Shown here piece by piece: positions 1-12,130 of a DNA stretch of 64,000 nucleotides. Below the pieces are notes generated by a model. That model was not told where the DNA came from. It saw nothing but the letters and a program-made list of their open reading frames with translations, and made no database searches. The DNA is taken from positions 9,925,315-9,989,314 of the forward strand of contig CM041199.1 of NCBI GenBank assembly GCA_023078555.1, read 5' to 3'. Numbering within the stretch: the stretch's first letter is position 1; each line of letters begins with the position of its first letter. The translations under genes were made by a program, and so were the position numbers. The stretch is from Ulva prolifera. Lineage: Eukaryota; Chlorophyta; Ulvophyceae; Ulvales; Ulvaceae.

Positions 1-337
1 CCTCCAGGACGGGTGAGACGGACATTGACCTCCATTCATGACATTGACCTCCATTTCCGACATTGACCTCCATTCTGGACATTGACCTCCATACTGGACA
101 TTGACCTCCATTCAGGACATTGACCTCCATTCTGGACATTGACCTCCATTCTGTACATTGACCTCCATTTCCGACATTGACCTCCATTCTGGACATTGAC
201 CTCCATTATGGACATTGACCTCCATTTTCGACATTGACCTCCATTCTGGACATTGACCTCCATTTTCGACATTGACCTCCATTCTGGACATTGACCTCCA
301 TTCTGGACATTGACCTCCATTCTGGACATTGACCTCC

Positions 338-392
338 ATCTGGACATTGACCTCCATTCTGGACATTGACCTCCATCTGGACATTGACCTCC
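338..392 (+). repeat. 18-bp short-unit pair (exemplar)
   Basis: Units reading CATCTGGA instead of CATTCTGGA are one base shorter. They occur as a pair separated by one normal unit at about 337 and 374, and again near 2310/2335, 4489/4525, 6376/6413, 8566/8603, 8938/8975, 10825/10862, 12899/12936, 23088/23125, 45799/45835 and 53814-53868. Single cases lie near 6,943, 11,392 and 26,131. They travel with their HOR segment, which shows they are inherited and not scattered sequencing errors. Confidence 0.8.
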
Positions 393-900
393 ATTCTCGA
401 CATTGACATCCATTCGGGACATTGACCTCCATGCTGGACATTGACCTCGATTCTAGACATTGACCTCAATTCTGGACATTGACCTCCATTCTGGACATTG
501 ACCTCCATTCTGGACATTGACCTCAATTCTGGACATTGACCTTCATTCTCGACATTGACCTCCATTCTCGACATTGACCTCCATTCGGGACATTGACCTC
601 CATTTCCGACATTGACCTCCATTCTGGACATTGACCTCCATTCTGGACATTGACCTCCATTTTCGACATTGACCTCCATTTTCGACATTGACCTCCATTC
701 TGGACATTGACCTCCATGCTGGACATTGACCTCCATTCTGGACATTGACCTCCATTCTGGACATTGACCTCCATTTTCGACATTGACCTCCATTCTGGAC
801 ATTGACCTCCATTCTGGACATTGACCTCCATTTTCGACATTGACCTCCATTCTGGACATTGAACTCCATGCTGGACATTGACCTCCATTCTGGACATTGA

Positions 901-922
901 CCTCCAGGACGGGTGAGACGGA
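901..922 (+). repeat. 28-bp punctuation unit (exemplar, recurs through window)
   Basis: In these units CATTGACCTCCA is followed by GGACGGGTGAGACGGA instead of a seven-base tail, giving 28 bp. The 16-base insert is GC-richer than the rest and holds two CpG sites. It cannot be made from the 19-mer by point changes alone. Further copies begin near 1, 1041, 1436, 1646, 2848, 2991, 3778, 3921 and 3987 in the left block, and recur in every HOR to the right edge. Sequence variants are CACGACGGG (about 1,579), GGGCGAG (about 7,196 and 11,645) and the CCAAGACGGG form. On the minus strand it is read as SVSPVLEV, RLTRPGG or PSHPSWRS in the three frames. Confidence 0.92.
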
Positions 923-941
923 CATTGACCTCCATTCATGA

Positions 942-960
942 CATTAAACTACATTTCCGA
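942..960 (+). repeat. Altered unit CATTAAACTACATTTCCGA (exemplar, recurs through window)
   Basis: This unit differs from the satellite consensus at TTGACC (TTAAAC) and CTCC (CTAC). It usually follows a 28-bp unit and a CATTCATGA unit. Starts read in the window are 942, 1473, 2884, 3814, 4941, 7226, 9390, 11675, 12262, 13493, 15781, 18058, 18333, 19860, 22137, 22412, 23681, 26688, 28766, 30892, 32970, 35096, 37174, 38721, 40485, 41690, 41965, 43236, 43511, 44848, 45123, 46392, 47882, 49239, 49514, 50329, 50747, 51278, 51553, 52890, 53165, 54424, 56739, 59054 and 62955. With the preceding CATTCATGA it puts TAG, TAA and TGA on the minus strand in three different frames, so it ends every minus-strand open frame. 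It is the best landmark for HOR phase. Confidence 0.9.
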
Positions 961-3078
961 CATTGACCTCCATTCTGGACATTGACCTCCATCCTGGACA
1001 TTGACCTCCATCCTGGACATTGACCTCCATTCTGGACATTGACCTCCAGGACGGGTGAGACGGACATTGACCTCCATCCTGGAGATTGACCTCCATTCTG
1101 GACATTGACCTCAATTCTGGACATTGACCTTCATTCTCGACATTGACCTCCATTCTCGACATTGACCTCCATTCGGGACATTGACCTCCATTTCCGACAT
1201 TGACCTCCATTCTGGACATTGACCTCCATTCTGGACATTGACCTCCATTTTCGACATTGACCTCCATTTTCGACATTGACCTCCATTCTGGACATTGACC
1301 TCCATTCTGGACATTGACCTCCATCCTGGTCATTGACCTCCATGCTGGACATTGACCTCCATTTTCGACATTGACCTCCATTCTGGACATTGACCTCCAT
1401 GCTGGACATTGACCTCCATTCTGGACATTGACCTCCAGGACGGGTGAGACGGACATTGACCTCCATTCATGACATTAAACTACATTTCCGACATTGACCT
1501 CCATTCTGGACATTGACCTCCATCCTGGACATTGACCTCCATCCTGGACATTGACCTCCATTCTGGACATTGACCTCCACGACGGGTGAGACGGACATTG
1601 ACCTCCATCCTGGACATTGACCTCCATTCTGGACATTGACCTCCAGGACGGGTGAGACGGACATTGACCTCCATTCATGACATTGACCTCCATTTCCGAC
1701 ATTGACCTCCATTCTGGACATTGACCTCCATACTGGACATTGACCTCCATTCAGGACATTGACCTCCATTCAGGACATTGACCTCCATTCTGGACATTGA
1801 CCTCCATTCTGTACATTGACCTCCATTTCCGACATTGACCTCCATTCTGGACATTGACCTCCATTTTCGACATTGACCTCCATTCTGGACATTGACCTCC
1901 ATTTCCGACATTGACCTCCATTCTGGACATTGACCTCCATTTTCGACATTGACCTCCATTCTGGACATTGACCTCCATTTTCGACATTGACCTCCATTCT
2001 GGACATTGACCTCCATTCTCGACATTGACCTCCATTCTGGACATTGACCTCCATTTTCGACATTGACCTCCATTCTGGACATTGACCTCCATTCAGGACA
2101 TTGACCTCCATTCTGGACATTGACCTCCATTCTGTACATTGACCTCCATTTCCGACATTGACCTCCATTCTGGACATTGACCTCCATTCTCGACATTGAC
2201 CTCCATTCTGGACATTGACCTCCATTTTCGACATTGACCTCCATTCTGGACATTGACCTCCATTCTGGACATTGACCTCCATTCTGGACATTGACCTCCA
2301 TCTGGACATTGACCTCCATTCTGGACATTGACCTCCATCTGGACATTGACCTCCATTCTCGACATTGACATCCATTCGGGACATTGACCTCCATGCTGGA
2401 CATTGACCTCGATTCTAGACATTGACCTCCATTCTGGACATTGACCTCCATTCTGGACATTGACCTCAATTCTGGACATTGACCTTCATTCTCGACATTG
2501 ACCTCCATTCTCGACATTGACCTCCATTCGGGACATTGACCTCCATTTCCGACATTGACCTCCATTCTGGACATTGACCTCCATTCTGGACATTGACCTC
2601 CATTTTCGACATTGACCTCCATTTTCGACATTGACCTCCATTCTGGACATTGACCTCCATGCTGGACATTGACCTCCATTCTGGACATTGACCTCCATTC
2701 TGGACATTGACCTCCATTTTCGACATTGACCTCCATTCTGGACATTGACCTCCATTCTGGACATTGACCTCCATTTTCGACATTGACCTCCATTCTGGAC
2801 ATTGACCTCCATGCTGGACATTGACCTCCATTCTGGACATGACCTCCAGGACGGGTGAGACGGACATTGACCTCCATTCATGACATTAAACTACATTTCC
2901 GACATTGACCTCCATTCTGGACAATGACCTCCATCCTGGACATTGACCTCCATCCTGGACATTGACCTCCATTCTGGACATTGACCTCCAGGACGGGTGA
3001 GACGGACATTGACCTCCATCCTGGAGATTGACCTCCATTCTGGACATTGACCTCAATTCTGGACATTGACCTTCATTC

Positions 3079-3762
3079 TCGACATTGACCTCCATTCTCG
3101 ACATTGACCTCCATTCGGGACATTGACCTCCATTTCCGACATTGACCTCCATTCTGGACATTGACCTCCATTCTGGACATTGACCTCCATTTTCGACATT
3201 GACCTCCATTTTCGACATTGACCTCCATTCTGGACATTGACCTCCATGCTGGACATTGACCTCCATTCTGGACATTGACCTCCATTCTGGACATTGACCT
3301 CCATTTTCGACATTGACCTCCATTCTGGACATTGACCTCCATTCTGGACATTGACCTCCATTTTCGACATTGACCTCCATTCTGGACATTGACCTCCATG
3401 CTGGACATTGACCTCCATTCTCGACATTGACCTCCATTCTCGACATTGACCTCCATTCGGGACATTGACCTCCATTTCCGACATTGACCTCCATTCTGGA
3501 CATTGACCTCCATTCTGGACATTGACCTCCATTTTCGACATTGACCTCCATTTTCGACATTGACCTCCATTCTGGACATTGACCTCCATGCTGGACATTG
3601 ACCTCCATTCTGGACATTGACCTCCATTCTGGACATTGACCTCCATTTTCGACATTGACCTCCATTCTGGACATTGACCTCCATTCTGGACATTGACCTC
3701 CATTTTCGACATTGACCTCCATTCTGGACATTGACCTCCATGCTGGACATTGACCTCCATTC
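3079..3762 (+). repeat. 342-bp tandem duplication (18 units, two copies)
   Basis: The run TCTCG, TCTCG, TTCGGG, TTTCCG, TTCTGG, TTCTGG, TTTTCG, TTTTCG, TTCTGG, TGCTGG and so on begins at 3,079 and begins again at 3,421. The shift of 342 bp is exactly 18 x 19. The related arrays at about 549 and 2,492 carry this run only once, so the second copy is local to this HOR. This looks like unequal exchange in unit register. Confidence 0.8.
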
Positions 3763-4940
3763 TGGACATTGACCTCCAGGACGGGTGAGACGGACATTGA
3801 CCTCCATTCATGACATTAAACTACATTTCCGACATTGACCTCCATTCTGGACATTGACCTCCATCCTGGACATTGACCTCCATCCTGGACATTGACCTCC
3901 ATTCTGGACATTGACCTCCAGGACGGGTGAGACGGACATTGACCTCCATCCTGGAGATTGACCTCCATTCTGGACATTGACCTCCAGGACGGGTGAGACG
4001 GACATTGACCTCCATTCATGACATTGACCTCCATTTCCGACATTGACGTCCATTCTGGACATTGACCTCCATACTGGACATTGACCTCCATTCAGGACAT
4101 TGACCTCCATTCTGGACATTGACCTCCATTCTGTACATTGACCTCCATTTCCGACATTGACCTCCATTTTCGACATTGACCTCCATTCTGGACATTGACC
4201 TCCATTCTCGACATTTACCTCCATTCTGGACATTGACCTCCATCCTGGTCATTGACCTCCATTCTGGACATTGACCTCCATTTCCGACATTGACCTCCAT
4301 TTTCGACATTGACCTCCATTCTGGACATTGACCTCCATTCTCGACATTGACCTCCATTCTGGACATTGACCTCCATGCTGGACATTGACCTCCATTCTGG
4401 ACATTGACCTCCATTCTGGACATTGACCTCCATGCTGGACATTGACCTCCATTCTGGACATTGACCTCCATTCTGGACATTGACCTCCATCTGGACATTG
4501 ACCTCCATTCTGGACATTGACCTCCATCTGGACATTGACCTCCATTCTCGACATTGACCTCCATTCGGGACATTGACCTCCATGCTGGACATTGACCTCC
4601 ATTCTGGACATTGACCTCAATTCTGGACATTGACCTCCATTCTCGACATTGACCTCCATTCGGGACATTGACCTCCATTTCCGACATTGACCTCCATTCT
4701 GGACATTGACCTCCATTCTGGACATTGACCTCCATTTTCGACATTGACCTCCATTCTGGACATTGACCTCCATACTGGACATTGACCTCCATTCGGGACA
4801 TTGACCTCCATTCTGGACATTGACCTCCATTCTGGACATTGACCTCCATACTGGACATTGACCTCCATGCTGGACATTGACATCCATTCTGGACATTGAC
4901 CTCCAGGACGGGTGAGACGGACATTGACCTCCATTCATGA

Positions 4941-5246
4941 CATTAAACTACATTTCCGACATTGACCTCCATTCTGGACATTGACCTCCATTTCCGACAT
5001 TGACCTCCATTCTGGACATTGACCTCCATTCTGGACATTGACCTCCATCCTGGACATTGACCTCCATTCTGGAGATTGACCTCCAGGACGGGTGAGACGG
5101 ACATTGACCTCCATCCTGGACATTGACCTCCATTCTGGACATTGACCTCCAGGACGGGTGAGACGGACATTGACCTCCATCCTGGACATTGACCTCCATT
5201 CTGGACATTGACCTCCAGGACGGGTGAGACGGACATTGACCTCCAT
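4941..5246 (+). repeat. Module with 66-bp sub-repeat (28+19+19), exemplar
   Basis: After the altered unit at 4,941 the array passes into 28-bp units at 5,086, 5,152 and 5,218, exactly 66 bp apart. Each is followed by a TCCTGG and a TTCTGG unit. This makes a 66-bp second-level repeat. The same module of about 306 bp starts at 7226, 9390, 11675, 13493, 15781, 19860, 23681, 26688, 30892, 35096, 38721, 54424, 56739, 59054 and 62955. Small differences identify lineages: GGAGATTG at about 5,075 and 9,524, CCTAGAC at about 7,400 and 11,849, and GACATCCATCC at about 26,858, 31,062 and 35,266. Confidence 0.88.
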
Positions 5247-5946
5247 TCATGACATTGACCTCCATTTCCGACATTGACCTCCATTCTGGACATTGACCTC
5301 CATACTGGACATTGACCTCCATTCAGGACATTGACCTCCATTCTGGACATTGACCTCCATTCTGGACATTGACCTCCATACTGGACATTGACCTCCATTC
5401 AGGACATTGACCTCCATTTCCGACATTGACCTCCATTCTGGACATTGACCTCCATTTTCGACATTGACCTCCATTCTGGACATTGACCTCCATGCTGGAC
5501 ATTGACCTCCATTCTGGACATTGACCTCCATTCTGGACATTGACCCCCATTCTGGACATTGACCTCCGTTTCCGACATTGACCTCCATTCTGGACATTGA
5601 CCTCCATTTTCGACATTGACCTCCATTCTGGACATTGACCTCCATTCTGGACATTGACCTCCATGCTGGACATTGACCTCCATTCTGGACATTGACCTCC
5701 ATTTTCGACATTGACCTCCATTCTGGACATTGACCTCCATTTCCGACATTGACCTCCATTCTGGACATTGACCTCCATTTTCGACATTGACCTCCATTCT
5801 GGACATTGAACCCTTATACTGGACATTGAGCTCCATTTTCGACATTGACCTCCATTATGGACATTGACCTCCATTCTGGACATTGACCTCCATTCTGGAC
5901 ATTGACCTCCAAGACGGGTGAGACGGACATTGACCTCCATTCATGA

Positions 5947-5965
5947 CATTAAACTCCATTTCCGA
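5947..5965 (+). repeat. Altered unit, ACTCC form (exemplar, recurs through window)
   Basis: This is the CATTAAACTCCATTTCCGA form of the altered unit. It is linked to a 28-bp unit that reads CCAAGACGGG instead of CCAGGACGGG about 36 bp upstream, so the two differences travel as one haplotype. Starts read are 5947, 8137, 10396, 15125, 17375, 19177, 21454, 25313, 29630, 30275, 33834, 34479, 38038, 39517, 41007, 42553, 44165, 46914, 48404, 52207, 56151, 58466, 61294 and 62386. It keeps the minus-strand TAA and TGA but loses the TAG, so one minus-strand frame stays open through it. Confidence 0.88.
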
Positions 5966-8881
5966 CATTGACCTCCATTCTGGACATTGACCTCCATTTT
6001 CGAAATTGACCTCCATTCTGGACATTGACCTCCATACTGGACATTGACCTCCATTCGGGACATTGACCTCCATTCTTGACATTGACCTCCATTCTGGACA
6101 TTGACCTCCATTCTGGACATTGACCTCCATTATGGACATTGACCTCCATTCTGGACATTGACCTCCATACTGGACATTTACCTCCATTCTGGACATTGAC
6201 CTCCATTCTCGACATTGACCTCCATTCTCGACATTGACCTCCATACTGGACATTGACCTCCATTCTGGACATTGACCTCCATTTTCGACATTGACCTCCA
6301 TTTTCGACATTGACCTCCATTCTGGACATTGACCTCCATTCTGGACATTGACCTCCATTCTGGACATTGACCTCCATCTGGACATTGACCTCCATTCTGG
6401 ACATTGACCTCCATCTGGAAATTGACCTCCATTCTCGACATTGACCTCCATTCGGGACATTGACCTCCATGCTGGACATTGACCTCGATTCTGGACATTG
6501 ACCTCAATTCTGGACATTGACCTCCATTCTGGACATTGACCTCCATTTTCGACATTGACCTCCATTTTCGACAATGACCTCCATTCTGGACATTGACCTC
6601 CATTTCCGACATTGACCTCCATTCTGGACATTGACCTCCATTTTCGACATTGACCTCCATTCTGGACATTGACCTCCATGCTGGACATTGACCTCCATTC
6701 TGGACATTGACCTCCATTCTGGACATTGACCTCCATTTTCGACATTGACCTCCATTTTCGACATTGACCTCCATTCTGGACATTGACCTCCATGCTGGAC
6801 ATTGACCTCCATTCTGGACATTGACCTCCATTCTGGACATTGACCTCCATTTTCGACATTGACCTCCATTCTGGACATTGACCTCCATTCTGGACATTGA
6901 CCTCCATTCTGGACATTGACCTCCATTTCCGACATTGACCTCCATCTGGACATTGACCTCCATTCTCGACATTGACCTCCATTCTGGACATTGACCTCCA
7001 TACTGGACATTGACCTCCATTCGGGACATTGACCTCCATTCTTGACATTGACCTCCATTCTGGACATTGACCTCCATTATGGACATTGACCTCCATTCTG
7101 GACATTGACCTCCATTCTGGACATTGACCTCCATACTGGACATTGACCTCCATGCTGGACATTGACCTCCATTCTGGACATTGACCTCCAGGACGGGCGA
7201 GACGGACATTGACCTCCATTCATGACATTAAACTACATTTCCGACATTGACCTCCATTCTGGACATTGACCTCCATTTCCGACATTGACCTCCATTCTGG
7301 ACATTGACCTCCATTCTGGACATTGACCTCCATCCTGGACATTGACCTCCATTCTGGACATTGACCTCCAGGACGGGTGAGACGGACATTGACCTCCATC
7401 CTAGACATTGACCTCCATTCTGGACATTGACCTCCAGGACGGGTGAGACGGACATTGACCTCCATCCTGGACATTGACCTCCATTCTGGACATTGACCTC
7501 CAGGACGGGTGAGACGGACATTGACCTCCATTCATGACATTGACCTCCATTTCCGACATTGACCTCCATTCTGGACATTGACCTCCATACTGGACATTGA
7601 CCTCCATTCAGGACATTGACCTCCATTCTGGACATTGACCTCCATTTTCGACATTGACCTCCATTCTGGACATTGACCTCCATGCTGGACATTGACCTCC
7701 ATTCTGGACATTGACCTCCATTCTGGACATTGACCCCCATTCTGGACATTGACCTCCGTTTCCGACATTGACCTCCATTCTGGACATTGACCTCCATTTT
7801 CGACATTGACCTCCATTCTGGACATTGACCTCCATTCTGGACATTGACCTCCATGCTGGACATTGACCTCCATTCTGGACATTGACCTCCATTTTCGACA
7901 TTGACCTCCATTCTGGACATTGACCTCCATTTCCGACATTGACCTCCATTCTGGACATTGACCTCCATTTTCGACATTGACCTCCATTCTGGACATTGAA
8001 CCCTTATACTGGACATTGAGCTCCATTTTCGACATTGACCTCCATTATGGACATTGACCTCCATTCTGGACATTGACCTCCATTCTGGACATTGACCTCC
8101 AAGACGGGTGAGACGGACATTGACCTCCATTCATGACATTAAACTCCATTTCCGACATTGACCTCCATTCTGGACATTGACCTCCATTTTCGAAATTGAC
8201 CTCCATTCTGGACATTGACCTCCATACTGGACATTGACCTCCATTCGGGACATTGACCTCCATTCTTGACATTGACCTCCATTCTGGACATTGACCTCCA
8301 TTCTGGACATTGACCTCCATTATGGACATTGACCTCCATTCTGGACATTGACCTCCATACTGGACATTTACCTCCATTCTGGACATTGACCTCCATTCTC
8401 GACATTGACCTCCATTCTCGACATTGACCTCCATACTGGACATTGACCTCCATTCTGGACATTGACCTCCATTTTCGACATTGACCTCCATTTTCGACAT
8501 TGACCTCCATTCTGGACATTGACCTCCATTCTGGACATTGACCTCCATTCTGGACATTGACCTCCATCTGGACATTGACCTCCATTCTGGACATTGACCT
8601 CCATCTGGAAATTGACCTCCATTCTCGACATTGACCTCCATTCGGGACATTGACCTCCATGCTGGACATTGACCTCCATTCTGGACATTGACCTCCATTC
8701 TGGACATTGACCTCCATTTTCGACATTGACCTCCATTTTCGACATTGACCTCCATTTTCGACATTGACCTCCATTCTTGACATTGACCTCCATTCTGGAC
8801 ATTGACCTCCATTCTGGACATTGACCTCCATTATGGACATTGACCTCCATTCTGGACATTGACCTCCATTCTGGACATTCC

Positions 8882-11800
8882 TGCTGGACATTGACCTCCA
8901 TTCTGGACATTGACCTCCATTCTGGACATTGACCTCCATCTGGACATTGACCTCCATTCTGGACATTGACCTCCATCTGGACATTGACCTCCATTCTCGA
9001 CATTGACCTCCATTCGGGACATTGACCTCCATGCTGGACATTGACCTCCATTCTGGACATTGACCTCAATTCTGGACATTGACCTCCATTCTCGACATTG
9101 ACCTCCATTCGGGACATTGACCTCCATTTCCGACATTGACCTCCATTCTGGACATTGACCTCCATTCTGGACATTGACCTCCATTTTCGACATTGACCTC
9201 CATTCTGGACATTGACCTCCATACTGGACATTGACCTCCATTCGGGACATTGACCTCCATTCTGGACATTGACCTCCATTCTGGACATTGACCTCCATAC
9301 TGGACATTGACCTCCATGCTGGACATTGACATCCATTCTGGACATTGACCTCCAGGACGGGTGAGACGGACATTGACCTCCATTCATGACATTAAACTAC
9401 ATTTCCGACATTGACCTCCATTCTGGACATTGACCTCCATTTCCGACATTGACCTCCATTCTGGACATTGACCTCCATTCTGGACATTGACCTCCATCCT
9501 GGACATTGACCTCCATTCTGGAGATTGACCTCCAGGACGGGTGAGACGGACATTGACCTCCATCCTGGACATTGACCTCCATTCTGGACATTGACCTCCA
9601 GGACGGGTGAGACGGACATTGACCTCCATCCTGGACATTGACCTCCATTCTGGACATTGACCTCCAGGACGGGTGAGACGGACATTGACCTCCATTCATG
9701 ACATTGACCTCCATTTCCGACATTGACCTCCATTCTGGACATTGACCTCCATACTGGACATTGACCTCCATTCAGGACATTGACCTCCATTCTGGACATT
9801 GACCTCCATTCTGGACATTGACCTCCATACTGGACATTGACCTCCATTCAGGACATTGACCTCCATTTCCGACATTGACCTCCATTCTGGACATTGACCT
9901 CCATTTTCGACATTGACCTCCATTCTGGACATTGACCTCCATGCTGGACATTGACCTCCATTCTGGACATTGACCTCCATTCTGGACATTGACCCCCATT
10001 CTGGACATTGACCTCCGTTTCCGACATTGACCTCCATTCTGGACATTGACCTCCATTTTCGACATTGACCTCCATTCTGGACATTGACCTCCATTCTGGA
10101 CATTGACCTCCATGCTGGACATTGACCTCCATTCTGGACATTGACCTCCATTTTCGACATTGACCTCCATTCTGGACATTGACCTCCATTTCCGACATTG
10201 ACCTCCATTCTGGACATTGACCTCCATTTTCGACATTGACCTCCATTCTGGACATTGAACCCTTATACTGGACATTGAGCTCCATTTTCGACATTGACCT
10301 CCATTATGGACATTGACCTCCATTCTGGACATTGACCTCCATTCTGGACATTGACCTCCAAGACGGGTGAGACGGACATTGACCTCCATTCATGACATTA
10401 AACTCCATTTCCGACATTGACCTCCATTCTGGACATTGACCTCCATTTTCGAAATTGACCTCCATTCTGGACATTGACCTCCATACTGGACATTGACCTC
10501 CATTCGGGACATTGACCTCCATTCTTGACATTGACCTCCATTCTGGACATTGACCTCCATTCTGGACATTGACCTCCATTATGGACATTGACCTCCATTC
10601 TGGACATTGACCTCCATACTGGACATTTACCTCCATTCTGGACATTGACCTCCATTCTCGACATTGACCTCCATTCTCGACATTGACCTCCATACTGGAC
10701 ATTGACCTCCATTCTGGACATTGACCTCCATTTTCGACATTGACCTCCATTTTCGACATTGACCTCCATTCTGGACATTGACCTCCATTCTGGACATTGA
10801 CCTCCATTCTGGACATTGACCTCCATCTGGACATTGACCTCCATTCTGGACATTGACCTCCATCTGGAAATTGACCTCCATTCTCGACATTGACCTCCAT
10901 TCGGGACATTGACCTCCATGCTGGACATTGACCTCGATTCTGGACATTGACCTCAATTCTGGACATTGACCTCCATTCTGGACATTGACCTCCATTTTCG
11001 ACATTGACCTCCATTTTCGACAATGACCTCCATTCTGGACATTGACCTCCATTTCCGACATTGACCTCCATTCTGGACATTGACCTCCATTTTCGACATT
11101 GACCTCCATTCTGGACATTGACCTCCATGCTGGACATTGACCTCCATTCTGGACATTGACCTCCATTCTGGACATTGACCTCCATTTTCGACATTGACCT
11201 CCATTTTCGACATTGACCTCCATTCTGGACATTGACCTCCATGCTGGACATTGACCTCCATTCTGGACATTGACCTCCATTCTGGACATTGACCTCCATT
11301 TTCGACATTGACCTCCATTCTGGACATTGACCTCCATTCTGGACATTGACCTCCATTCTGGACATTGACCTCCATTTCCGACATTGACCTCCATCTGGAC
11401 ATTGACCTCCATTCTCGACATTGACCTCCATTCTGGACATTGACCTCCATACTGGACATTGACCTCCATTCGGGACATTGACCTCCATTCTTGACATTGA
11501 CCTCCATTCTGGACATTGACCTCCATTATGGACATTGACCTCCATTCTGGACATTGACCTCCATTCTGGACATTGACCTCCATACTGGACATTGACCTCC
11601 ATGCTGGACATTGACCTCCATTCTGGACATTGACCTCCAGGACGGGCGAGACGGACATTGACCTCCATTCATGACATTAAACTACATTTCCGACATTGAC
11701 CTCCATTCTGGACATTGACCTCCATTTCCGACATTGACCTCCATTCTGGACATTGACCTCCATTCTGGACATTGACCTCCATCCTGGACATTGACCTCCA

Positions 11801-12130
11801 TTCTGGACATTGACCTCCAGGACGGGTGAGACGGACATTGACCTCCATCCTAGACATTGACCTCCATTCTGGACATTGACCTCCAGGACGGGTGAGACGG
11901 ACATTGACCTCCATCCTGGACATTGACCTCCATTCTGGACATTGACCTCCAGGACGGGTGAGACGGACATTGACCTCCATTCATGACATTGACCTCCATT
12001 TCCGACATTGACCTCCATTCTGGACATTGACCTCCATACTGGACATTGACCTCCATTCAGGACATTGACCTCCATTCTGGACATTGACCTCCATTTTCGA
12101 CATTGACCTCCATTCTGGACATTGACCTCC
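8882..12130 (+). repeat. 4,449-bp HOR, partial copy 2
   Basis: This segment follows the same order of variants as 4,433-7,681. It includes the long run that on the minus strand gives an identical 454-codon open frame at 5,855-7,219 and 10,304-11,668. It diverges at about 12,130, where copy 1 has a TGCTGG unit and this copy has a TTCTGG unit and then TTTTCG. The GAACCCTTATACTGG variant is present at about 10,258. The ends are set by where the unit order stops matching and are good to about one unit. Confidence 0.82.

Larger units (their letters stand above)
1..4432 (+). repeat. Heterogeneous left block with three related HOR copies
   Basis: A 28-bp unit followed by CATTCATGA and a normal CATTGACC unit marks copy starts at the window edge, about 1,646 and about 3,987 (spacing 1,640 and 2,341 bp). 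Matching stretches include 1-420 with 1,642 onward, about 541-940 with 2,484-2,883, and 1,475-1,750 with 3,816-4,091. The signature CTCAATTCTGG followed by CTTCATTCTCG recurs at about 541, 1,129, 2,484 and 3,071. Variants rare or absent elsewhere are common here: GACATCCATTCGG (about 405 and 2,367), CTCGATTCTAG (about 447 and 2,409), CACGACGGG (about 1,579), ACAATGACC (2,924) and GACGTCC (about 4,045). There is a one-base deletion, GGACATGACC, at about 2,838. Copy edges are approximate. Confidence 0.8.
4433..8881 (+). repeat. 4,449-bp HOR, copy 1
   Basis: From the TGCTGG unit at about 4,433 the order of variant units is repeated 4,449 bp downstream from about 8,882. Landmarks match at that shift: altered units 4,941/9,390, 5,947/10,396 and 7,226/11,675, and 28-bp units 5,218/9,667 and 7,503/11,952. 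Within this copy there is also an internal duplication at a 2,190-bp shift: about 5,431-6,480 matches about 7,621-8,670, including the odd GAACCCTTATACTGG at about 5,809 and 7,999. The copy ends at a non-canonical junction at about 8,876. Confidence 0.82.

Noticed and set aside
901..930. 28-bp units as remnants or target sites of a transposon
   Set aside because: No terminal inverted repeat, target-site duplication or coding remnant lies beside them, and they sit in fixed HOR positions. They behave as inherited satellite variants.
1675..2877. Long minus-strand open frames (up to about 569 codons, for example 26,690-28,399) as real repeat-protein genes
   Set aside because: All three minus frames are open over the same DNA and give the same 19-residue repeat. 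HOR lengths do not keep frame, and no non-repeat N- or C-terminal sequence, signal peptide or splice context is present. They follow from a stop-free unit.
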